Position numbers and translations under genes: made by a program. Shown here one piece after another: positions 55,532 to 64,000 of a DNA stretch of 64,000 nt. Source of the DNA: Erythroxylum novogranatense (taxonomy: Eukaryota; Streptophyta; Magnoliopsida; Malpighiales; Erythroxylaceae). The DNA is taken from NCBI GenBank assembly GCA_029891385.1, contig CM057228.1, forward strand, positions 53,159,783-53,223,782. The letters run 5' to 3'. The first letter of the stretch is position 1, and the number at the start of each line of letters is the position of its first letter. The notes under the pieces were generated by a model that worked only from the letters and a program-made list of their open reading frames with translations, made no database searches and was not told the DNA's origin.

Positions 55532-58485
55532 TGTAACACCCACACCCGCAGAGCTCAACCCGACATCTCTGGTGATATCCGGTACGTGCCCGCGAGAATG
55601 GCGTCTTAACCACGTCGTAAATCAAGACATTACTTTTAAATAACAAATGCGCGGAAGTCTATCCAATTGGGTACAAACATTTTCAATAGCCACTGAGATC
55701 AATCTTACGAATACAAATAACCATTTTAGTACAAAAGTCAAGACATGCAATACAGACGCGAACTGATCCCGACTTCTGACCTTCACTTGAATCCTGCGAA
55801 CATACTCCCGCTTTGCTAACGGGTACTCTTCGATTCTGAAAAATAAGTTGCAATGTTGGGTGAGTTTGCGAACTCAGTGAGAAACCATCATCGATGGTTC
55901 ACTCAAATCATGCATTACGCCAATTGCGTGACAAAGACAAGACAAGAATATTAATTAACGATATTATATAACGATTTACGATGGTCTATAACGATTTCTG
56001 ACGATATCTGATGTCGATAACAATAATACAAGATGGCGTAGAAACGGTTTACGTAACGTGTATGCGAGTCTATATATCGATTATACGATATCGGTAACAA
56101 TATTACAAGAGCATAATGCGATTCACATGATCACATCACAATTCTGAAAATCATGGCATCACTCGGCCAAGAATTATCACATAATTTGGCGATTCAATCA
56201 ATCATGTATATGATGCATATGAGACTCTTTCCGGTTATTCGATGTTGTGCCCAAGTGCTCATCAATGCTTGATGGGGACGCGTCGTGATTTCTCCTCTCG
56301 GGCTAAGCTTGACAAGATGCGATGTTCGAGCTCTAGGCTCTTTTCGATGAGATTAGCAACTTGGGTCACGATCCTTTATCCGATCATGCATTTATGCATG
56401 CAATGCGATGTTCAATAAATTCAAGACTCAAGAGCGATTTGAGAGCTCAATATATGGCTATAAAAGCGGTAGTGTATTTCTCAAGAATATACAAAATTCA
56501 GATTCAATGATTCAAGAATTTACGATGTATAGCTATAAAGCCCAAAGGTAACAAGACTCATGATTCAAGAATTCAATCCAATACAAGAAGCACATACAAT
56601 GCGATCGCATTCTTTCCAAAGAGTCATGCGGTCATACAAAGGCAATCCAATCACATATAATTCAGTAATTATGTACTTCACGTTATCAAGTAATTTACAG
56701 TGAACATTTAGACACTCAAGAATTTGAGAAACTAACTAGGTTACTCACCTGTAACTTTCGAGCTACTGCCTGGAAGTCCCAGCAATGCCCGTGGAACTAC
56801 GATCCAACGGTGCCTTTATAACAGTACAGTACAGTCCATTACAAAATCACTCAATTAAACAGTACAGTAATGCATATGTCTCTATGAAATTATGTCCAAT
56901 GCATGATCACGATTTCCGGTGCTAAAACCCCATTTTGATATCCTATGATCGATCTCAACTCTTCACTCAATTGGATCAACACTGATTTAGTTCAATCCTC
57001 AGTTCAGTTCAATTTTCTCAATTCATACTTCCTATAACAACTCCCTATTCAGTGGGTCGAAACTTCTATTGAAAATCCCAATTAAAACTCCAGTTGTCTC
57101 AATTCAGTGTTTAAGTCACACTATGAACCATAATTAACTTTAATCTCAACAGTCAGTACCATTTACATCAAATTCTAACTCTCGATATTTCCTCAACAGT
57201 AGACCCCTTCTCTAGTTCACAATGAATCAGGAATTACCTCGACCAGGGGGGGGGGGGGGTCTATACCATAAACTATGACAAATCAACTAAGTTCATTCCA
57301 ATCAGAATTTGCCCCATACGTCGCGACCTACGCCCTTTCGTCGCGACGTGAAAAGCTTACTCGTCGCGACGTAGAGGAGGACCGCTCGTCGCGTTGCACA
57401 AAGCCACGTTCGTCGCGACGTGGAACCCACTCGTCGCGACGCACCAATCCACGCTCGTCGCGTCGTCGATCCGAGCTCGTCGCGACTAATAAGAATAATT
57501 ACATTCAATTATTCGTCATGACGAAGCCCTCCTCGGCTTCAAGCTCGTCGCGACGTGCGACGATCCGATCGTCTTCTCCGATCGATTTCTGCCATTAATA
57601 CACTTAAAACCTCATTAAACACTCCCATCTACCCATATCAACCCTAATAAATGCCATGAATGCTATAGAAACCATTAAAAACAACATTAAACACAAAAAT
57701 ACTTACCAATCGACGATTTCTCCACTGATTTCACCGTAACCCTAAAATCTTTCAAAACCAACGATTATCCACTCTATAACCTCTCAATCCTTCATCAATC
57801 ACAATAAATCAGTTAACCTTGCACAAGGAAGAGATCCAGTAAGGAAACAATCGAAAACTCACACCAAAGGGGAGAGATCGAAGACTCACCGAAGGAAGGA
57901 GGAAGAAGGAGCTTGCGATATGCCTTAGGAAATTTTCCCCAAATTACTAACCCTTGTATTTATAGACTTAAGTCTCCGAATCAGTCCAAATTTCAGTCTC
58001 TATTTTCGATGGCTCAACATATTTATTTCCTATCAGTAAAATTCTAATTTTTTCCATTGCTATTGGACAATTCTTTTAGTACTATACGGTCAATCGGTCA
58101 GTCTTTCAAATATTTCCAATCCGGGCATTTCTTCCCGAATTTCCCGACAATTTCCTATAAGCCACCATCACTTACCAATCACTCTTAAATTATTCTAAAT
58201 CAGTCAATTGAACCCAATAACTCTGAATTCCTCAATTAAACACGATTCAGTCAGTCCAATCAGTCCTCAGTTCACTATCCAGTCAATTCAGTTAGTCTCA
58301 ATTTACAATTATATACCGGAAATCATGAATGCATGTACCAATGAGTAAATAAATATGCATATGCAGTAGACCTGTTCCTCTATAATTAGAGGCCAGAAAC
58401 ATATTCAATCAGTGAATGCAGTGCAGTCTATCAGTCTAACCCATAATTACCAAAATGCCCTTGCTCGCAGTAACGGGATGTTACA
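55532..58485 (-). repeat. 5' LTR of nested gypsy-type element
   Basis: Pair of 50669-53602. Long stretches are identical, but clusters of differences occur around CAG/CG contexts (see findings). It has a run of about 14 G near 57246-57259. Confidence 0.9.
57317..57590. repeat. Array of ten TCGTCGCGACGA-type palindromes, second LTR
   Basis: Same array as 52452-52720. Different motif copies are damaged here (one reads TCGTCATGACGA, another keeps TCGCGA where the first LTR lost it), so damage came after duplication or reflects sequence error. Confidence 0.8.
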
Positions 58486-58490
58486 CTTCT

Positions 58491-59168
58491 TATTCTTGTT
58501 CTTATTCTTCTTAAGAGTCTTACCCTTATTCTGGGAAGAAGAAGAGCCAACAACCAGAACAGAACTGGATTCTTTCTTAAGGCATCCCTCAGCGGTTTTG
58601 AGCATGTTAAGTAATTCAGCCAATGACATTTCCTTTTTGTTCATATGGAAGTTCATAATAAATTGTGAAAAACTCGAGGTAAGAGATTGGAGCACTAAAT
58701 CAATGCTCAACTCAAGGTTCAGGTCATACCCTAATTGGCCTAATTTTTCAATGTAGCCAATCATCTGTAGAACATGAATTTCTACAGATGTTCCAGGAGC
58801 CATCCGACATTGAAACAAGGCTCTCGAAGTCTCAAACCTCTCCACCCGACTTTGAGCACCAAACAACTCTTGAAGGTGCAAGAACATTTCCCTTGCATTC
58901 ATAGTTTCATGTTGTCTTTGAAGCTCGGGAGACATGCTGGCTAACATCACACATGTCACTTGCTCATTGTCATCTATATGACTTTGATAATATTCCCAAT
59001 TTTCATTGGTAGCATCTTGAGCAGGTTCAGGTGGAAGCTCATTGTCAAGAACGTACAATTTTTTTCTTGCCTTAAAACAATTTTAAGGTTACGCAACCAG
59101 TCAGAAAAATTTGGCCCAGTCAGTTTGTTTGCATCCATGATGCTCCTCAGGGACAAGTTCGTACTCAT
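58491..59168 (-). pseudogene. Copia gag of the reverse-strand element (split and frameshifted)
   Basis: The minus-strand ATG at 59168 starts MSTNLSLRSIMDANKL then GPNFSDWLRNLKIVLRQEK, a typical copia gag (UBN2-like) N-terminus. At a run of seven A near 59060 the frame shifts, and YVLDNELPPEPAQDATNENW continues in another frame through LQELFGAQSR, LGYDLNLELSIDLVLQSL and a Lys/Asn-rich linker. At 58491 the nested gypsy element cuts it off from the zinc knuckle. Gag would form the virus-like particle that packages element RNA. Confidence 0.85.
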
Positions 59169-59930
59169 TTTCAAAAACTGATTCGTCAATAAAATAAAAT
59201 AAATAAGTATATGCCAAAAAACCAAATAAATAAGGACTTTTAAAATTTGGTTACTCCCACTATTTTCAACAAATTAATAGCCCTCACTATTAATTCGAGA
59301 AATTATCACATAATTTCCTAGTGGGCTAAGATCCCATTTTAATTTAATTGATCTCGAGTTTGCTCAACAAACCAATTAAATTAAAATTAGGTAGATAACA
59401 TTTTATCAATATGTGATTCCTTGGTCCGTTAGGAGACAACTCTTTGTCATAAAATATCTAATAATATTTTTCTAACCTTGCCTTTAAATTAATATGATCA
59501 TGAGTTTACTCATCCAAATCATATAAATTTAATTAAGTAAAACCCATTATTATAAAACTAAACATGTTCGGGTTAAAAAGGCCTTGAGTTTACTCAATGT
59601 GCCTACAATAAATAAAACTCTTGTTTAATCATATAATAATGGAAGGCATTATTCATGTTCTAAACATGTACTTAATATTTTAATGAGGGATTTAAAAAAA
59701 TATAAATAACAAAATTTATTTGACATAATCTAATTATGAAAAATAAATTGAGATTTTCTTTTAATAAAATTTAATTAATCAACACTTGAAAAATTAAATT
59801 AAATTAAAATTAACATAATTTTAAAAAAATCAAGGCCTAGAGGCCCAGAGGCCAAGAGACTCTCCTTGGCTGGCCGCCCACGGCCAGAGACAATCTCTGG
59901 CTGGCTGGCGTCTTGGGCCGAGAGACCGAG
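59169..59930 (-). other. Copia leader (5' UTR), part next to gag
   Basis: AT-rich and non-coding, with repeated short blocks related to GAGTTTGCTCAACAAACC near 59350-59375, 59510 and 59585. A palindrome GGCCAGAGAC-aa-TCTCTGGC lies at about 59882-59900, next to the inserted TIR element. Confidence 0.5.
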
Positions 59931-60378
59931 GTCCGTTTGGTTGAGCTTTTATCATGAGAGCTTTTATCAATAGAGCTTTTGTCAATAGAGCTTTTCAGAG
60001 AAGAGCTTTTTTTAAAAGTCAGTTGACTGTTTGGCTGTCAATTAAGAAAACAACTTTTTTAAAAGAGCTTCATACAGTAGACTATTTGGCAATATAAAAA
60101 TAAAAAGCACTTTTATTAATTTTAACTGTACTTTTATTCAAAATTAGATAAATATGTAAGATGTTTGAACATTACAAAAGATATTCTAAATAGGAGCTTC
60201 TTAATTTGAAGGAATGGACAGTGAGAATAGAATTATGAATTTGTTCATATAATTATTAAAAGGTACATTAAACTCTCATTATTTGCATGATATGAGCGTT
60301 TGGCCCTTTGCCAAGGAGGGCCATTTGGACCATAGATTCATCCGTTTACCAGCTTGAAAAGAATGGGTGGGTAGTGGC

Positions 60379-60388
60379 TATAAAGAGA
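60379..60388 (+). promoter_or_regulatory. TATA box of the captured gene
   Basis: CTATAAAGAG lies 80-90 bp before the ATG at 60465, followed by a C/T-rich leader. It suggests that promoter and gene were captured together. Confidence 0.45.
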
Positions 60389-60464
60389 CTTGTAGCTCTG
60401 TAACTCAATCTCTGTTCAACATTCCTCACGTTGTCTTCTTAATTTCCACGAAACCAAAAGAGAG

Positions 60465-61073
60465 ATGGGTAATTGTCAAGCGATAGATGCAAGAACTCTA
60501 GAAATACAACGCCCGAGTGGAAAAGTAGACAAGTTGTATTGGCTGTTAGTGCGGGTGAAGTTATGAAGGTGAACCCGGTCACCACGTTGTTCTTCTTCTC
60601 TCCACCACCTTGTATCATTCGACAACCAAAGGCGCAGAATGTCCCAACAACACTTCTACCGGTGATGACCATAGCAAGAACACCGATTCTGTCCGCTTAA
60701 CGAGGATTAAGCTTCTCGGGCCTATGGATACTCTTGCTCTTGGCTATGTCTATAGGCTCATCACCTCTAAGGTGCTGTTGAGTTTGATTTTCGACCTTAT
60801 TTTTGTTTACATCTTTTGTTAACTTGTATTGGAGATGTAATGGAGTTTTTGTTGCCTTTATGGTATTTTAGAGGTTATGGAAGAAATTTGAGGACGAAGA
60901 AGCAAGCAAAGTTGATGAAATACCAGTTGAGATCCCGTGAAAAGCTTGACTGGGTGAGAGGAACGAGTTGTGGTCGGATCTATACGAAAGAGATCGAGTT
61001 TTATAAGGAAAATCAGGTAGAGTTCTCATCATTCAAATGTTCCCTGATCAATTCGCAGAAGGAAGATCTGTGA
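60465..61073 (+). pseudogene. Captured PADRE/DUF4228-like gene fragment
   Basis: The ATG at 60465 opens MGNCQAIDARTLEIQRPSGK and KLYW, the typical start of plant PADRE (DUF4228) proteins (MGNCQA.D...L.IQHP.GK...YW, from memory), small stress-related proteins of unclear function. After a one-base shift near 60540 the next frame gives VSAGEVMKVNP. After another, VRLTRIKLLGPMDTLALGYVY matches the conserved KLL.P.DTL.LG..YRL box. A GT-AG intron-like stretch (about 60770-60870, GTGCTG to TTTTAG) is kept, so capture was at the DNA level, not by reverse transcription. Further residues (KKQAKLMKYQLRSREKL) resemble the basic part of the family. It is frameshifted and dead. Confidence 0.6.
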
Positions 61074-61425
61074 ACTTGGGCATGAATAAGAGTCGCCTTT
61101 TAGCCTAATGACAAAAGAGAAGAAAGGCAGCAGAACGAAAGTGACGGCTGAAGGAAATTTTGAGGTTTATGTTTTTAGAATGTTATAAACGTAAGTGACG
61201 GGAATAGCTTAAAAAATAGCTTTCCGAAAAAGCTAAAATTTGGGCTTTTCTGAGAAGCTCCAAATTTTAGCTTTTTCAAAAGCTGTATTTTAGCTTTTTC
61301 AAAAGTTGTTTCTACTTCAAAAGTGCTTTTGAAGTTTGCAGTCAAACACTCATTTTTTCTCAAAAATGACTTTTGTGGTAGAAAAAAGTACTTTTGGGGT
61401 CTCCAAAGTCGCTCCAAACAGCCTT

Positions 61426-62235
61426 GAGTCTCTGGCACGCCATCGTGCGACTGGCCAGAGACCATCTCTCGCCAGTGGCCACATGGCTCGCCAGAGACGA
61501 TGTCTCTGGCAGAGGCAGCTTGCCAGGAGACGCAACTGATGGGGGCGTGCAGCTCCGGCTCCTCTGTTTTTTTTTTAAACCAGAATAACTACTTATTCTG
61601 TTAGCCCTTCCTTCAGACAAGCCCAGGACACTCTATGTCGTCTGTATAGGTATAATATACACATAAATATACATAAAACTCTAGAGAGATAGAACTCTCT
61701 AGAGAAAGGAAACACCACCACCGAAGGTGGTGGTTCTCCAAGCACCACTGGCTACTACTGCCTCCGGTAGTCCAGTGGTTATTCACAATGAAGCACGAAA
61801 AAAAATCATTAACAATTATAGAAGATTTAAAGAACTCATAAACCTTCATAAACTATCAATGAAGCATGCTATATATATAAAAACCATCTGTTACGAAAAC
61901 AGTTTTACATAAAACCAATGAATATAATGGGCATCGAAACGTTAACAGAAGCTTGAAATATTGAACAGAAACCTTTATCATAAATGCAATTCATATGTCC
62001 AGAAATAGCAAGCGCACAAAACCAAAAAAATTGCCAGAAACTCATGAACACTTATTCCAAACTTTTCAGAAACGCATATCATCATATTGCTCCTTTTGTT
62101 TCCAAAATACTTTCGGCAGACAAAATAAATTTCTAGAAAAATGGAACGGTGATAACATACATTTATCAATATGCAACTTTTGCATATTAAAATCAAATCG
62201 TTCAAGCTTACGAATCAAAAATAAAAATGTTAAAG
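61426..62235 (-). other. Copia leader, part next to the PBS
   Basis: It begins with CCAGAGAC/TCTCTGGC palindromes (61453-61510). Three hairpins in a row follow at 61679-61779 (10-bp arms CTCTAGAGAG; 9-bp arms ACCACCACC; 8-bp arms ACCACTGG). The rest is AT-rich and has no coding sequence. Structured leaders of retroelements can hold dimerisation or packaging signals; that role is only inferred here. Confidence 0.5.
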
Positions 62236-62250
62236 GTGACTCTGATACCA
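62236..62250 (-). promoter_or_regulatory. Primer binding site of the reverse-strand copia element
   Basis: The minus strand reads TGGTATCAGAGTCAC next to the 5' LTR, a match to the initiator-Met tRNA 3' end. It fixes the orientation and the LTR edge at 62252. Confidence 0.88.
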
Positions 62251-62251
62251 C

Positions 62252-63798
62252 TGTTGGAAAATTAACGCAAGATCAAATCTAAGCGCAGCGGAATGAATTT
62301 AAAAATTTTCCACATAATCAACTTTAACAGAATTAGATTCAAAACATAAAACAAGAAATTGATAAAGTTAAACTAACCTTTTTCTTATTTCCTATACAAT
62401 ATCTTGCTTCTCTGAAATAGTCAAATCCACGAGCCGTTCAAACGTCCGACCTCTAACGATATCCACAGATCTTTTCGGAGAAAAACTCAAATCGAATTTA
62501 AGAGGAGAAATCTTTAGAAGTGCTAGCTCCAATATGATCTAATTTCTCCCTTTTATATGAAAAATCTCATTTTTCATATCCTTGAATTTTATTAAAATTA
62601 CAACTAAAGTCAAACTTTAATCTATAATTATTAATAAATCCTTATAAGACCAAATATCACATATTGATCCTAAAGTTTCCAAAAACTTCTCAATTAAGTC
62701 CAACTTAATTCAAAATTCATTTTCTCCTTTATAGACCTTTTATGTGTGACCCATTAGGTTCCTAATATATTGGCAATGATTACAAATTATAATTCTAATT
62801 CATAATTAGAATCAAACAAATTAAAACTCCTTTTAATTTATCTTTAATTCTCTAATTAAACAATTTATAATCATAGATCAAGATTGACGTCTAGTAACAT
62901 GTCATGACCACCCAAATATTAGGAATGTCAAAATGGTTTGAATTAACCTGTCTATACATGGTTATCTTGTATAAATTAATTCTTTCGTCATCTAATATTC
63001 CAATTGGAATTAGAGTACGGAATTCGTGTCTACTCTAAATAATCCAATCATATTTATTCTTGCTAATTCGTAAATGATTTATAATTGATATTTGAAAGCA
63101 ACTTTTCCAAATTTCAATTCACTCTGGCCAGAGGTTCCCAAAATCATTACTAATTAAGAACAGCAGAACATTCTTCCTAATTACTTTAGGACGACGAATT
63201 CTTTATTGATTTACTTAACTATCTCCATATAGTTCATACAATATCCAATAACTATCGAATTGAACTATTCCAAGAATAGAACATAAGTAGCATCAAAACA
63301 TAGTAATTCTTACATGAGATAACTTTGGTAATCTCAAGTCTAAGGATTAATTTTACAACCATCATATGAGATAATCCACAGACACACAAGTAATGTTCCA
63401 TTTGGGATTCTCATAATAGGGTCTGTTCAGTGAACTTATTCTCTAATAAGCACCCACATATTTGTTTAAGTATCTCCATACTTTAATCTATGAGATCGAT
63501 TACTTTCTTCATAAGAAAGAAACAAATATGTGCTAGTATAACTATTTCATCAATACCCCATCTTGATGAAACTATGACTAGGAACATTTAGGAATAATAC
63601 AAAATGCAATTTGAATCTCATAATTATAATCACATTATAATTTCTAATTGCATAATACTTATTCCAGGGATTTTATCTTTATGATTAATAATTAAATAAT
63701 TAAAATGCACAAAGATAAAGAATGCCTTTTATTGAATAAAACAAATTTTATACAATTAAAAGTACAACCAAAATTGGTTGCAATGGCATAAACCAACA
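62252..63798 (-). repeat. 5' LTR of the reverse-strand copia element
   Basis: 1547 bp, pair of 45844-47390, from TGTTGGAAAATTAA to AAACCAACA on the plus strand, followed by CTCTA. Confidence 0.92.
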
Positions 63799-64000
63799 CT
63801 CTAGATTTGTCTGAGCTGTGTCCACAGCGTGTCAATGGATGTCCGACACGGACACGTGTCCGACACGCGGACACAGCTCCATTTTGTGGTGTCCGTGCTA
63901 CATAGAGTGCTTTTATAGTTCGTAGAAGGATTAACTTGAAATGCAGAAGGTAAAATCCACCTTTCGAGTACTTTTATAGTTCTTAGAATTTTTATTGAAA

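Larger units (their letters stand above)
50669..58485 (-). mobile_element. Nested gypsy-type element with 2.9-kb LTRs and no coding capacity
   Basis: LTRs lie at 50669-53602 and 55532-58485 (TGTAAC/GTTACA ends), with target duplication CTTCT at 50664-50668 and 58486-58490. On the minus strand the PBS-like TGGTATCGAGCCC is at 55527-55515, and AAATTTCGAGGACGAAATTT near 53640-53620 precedes a purine tract AGGAGGGGTGAAT. That string marks Tekay/Del-like gypsy elements. The interior of 1.93 kb has no gag or pol motif, so it is a LARD-like non-autonomous element. Confidence 0.9.
59931..61425 (+). mobile_element. Non-autonomous TIR transposon carrying a captured host gene
   Basis: The left end (GTCCGTTTGGTTGAGCTTTT, with 18-bp GAGCTTTTATCAATA-like subrepeats) and the right end, reverse complemented (AAGGCTGTTTGGAGC.., then AAACAACTTTTGAAAAAGCT), are imperfect inverted repeats of over 150 bp. 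The same copia-leader palindromes flank both sides, showing an insertion into the leader. The centre is a host-like gene with promoter. No transposase is present. Superfamily (hAT- or MULE-like) and target duplication are unresolved, so the ends are approximate. Confidence 0.6.
45844..63798 (-). mobile_element. Ty1/copia element, 18 kb, with two nested insertions
   Basis: Both LTRs are 1547 bp (45844-47390 and 62252-63798), with TGTTGG/CCAACA ends and CTCTA on both sides (45839-45843, 63799-63803). Reading on the minus strand the order is 5' LTR, PBS, 2.9-kb leader carrying a TIR transposon, gag (59168-58491), nested gypsy-type element (58485-50669), then protease-integrase-RT-RNase H in one open frame, PPT and 3' LTR. 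Similar LTRs and the open pol argue for a fairly recent insertion. The nested gypsy element and a gag frameshift make this copy inactive on its own. Confidence 0.92.
45553..63895. mobile_element. GTGTCCGTG-type inverted-repeat element, split by the copia insertion
   Basis: The left piece begins AGCACAGACACGGACACGG at about 45555. The right piece ends GGTGTCCGTGCT near 63888, roughly the reverse complement of the start, with more GACACGG/CCGTGTC repeats inside both. Without the copia element (45844-63798) it is under 400 bp. This resembles a dispersed plant repeat known to me by its CCGTGCT..CATAG end; superfamily and target duplication were not resolved. Confidence 0.5.

Overview
This is nuclear DNA of a flowering plant, probably a eudicot: AT-rich, intron-bearing, and built almost wholly of nested retrotransposons around one host gene that encodes a NAC transcription factor. 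No bacterial, organellar, CRISPR, tRNA or rRNA feature was recognised. Lineage names for transposons rest on recalled family motifs and were not checked by any search.

Layout. (1) 1-4395 is an LTR element without recognisable gag or pol, cut by the window start. It sits inside the pol gene of a SIRE-type Ty1/copia element (4396-9.8 kb: RT/RNase H, a decayed env-like second ORF, PPT, 3' LTR). (2) About 9.88-10.86 kb is a reverse-strand copia-type LTR, tail-to-tail with the previous one. (3) A 5'-truncated L1-type LINE (10861-11306 and 27942-30910) was split by a long LTR of a Ty3/gypsy Tekay/Del-like family (11307-27936, 5-bp duplication GATCA), apparently a solo LTR. That LTR was then split by a complete element with 4.6-kb LTRs and a decayed 3-kb interior (14393-26700, duplication ATTTT). 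(4) 31932-42012 is the NAC gene, four predicted exons and 427 codons. Intron 3 carries a decayed 5-kb copia element (33734-38756, duplication AATTG). (5) 43.0-44.6 kb is a reverse-strand RTE-type LINE fragment. (6) About 45.06-45.51 kb holds a NAC-type middle exon lying downstream of the NAC last exon, with a stop and a frameshift. (7) 45.55-63.9 kb is a GTGTCCGTG-type terminal-inverted-repeat element, split by an 18-kb reverse-strand copia element (45844-63798, duplication CTCTA). The copia pol ORF is open for 1075 codons. Its gag is split by a gypsy-like element with 2.9-kb LTRs (50669-58485, duplication CTTCT). Its leader carries a small TIR transposon holding a captured PADRE/DUF4228-like gene with its promoter.

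Most notable. The NAC locus has exons out of family order. A gene-carrying DNA transposon rides inside a retrotransposon leader. Three long-LTR families each carry consensus splice donor and acceptor sites inside the LTR. Several unrelated elements carry dense arrays of short palindromes (TCGTCGCGACGA, AAGTCGACTT, CCAGAGAC..TCTCTGG). The order of events at 11-31 kb is fixed by target-site duplications: LINE, then long LTR, then the 4.6-kb-LTR element.
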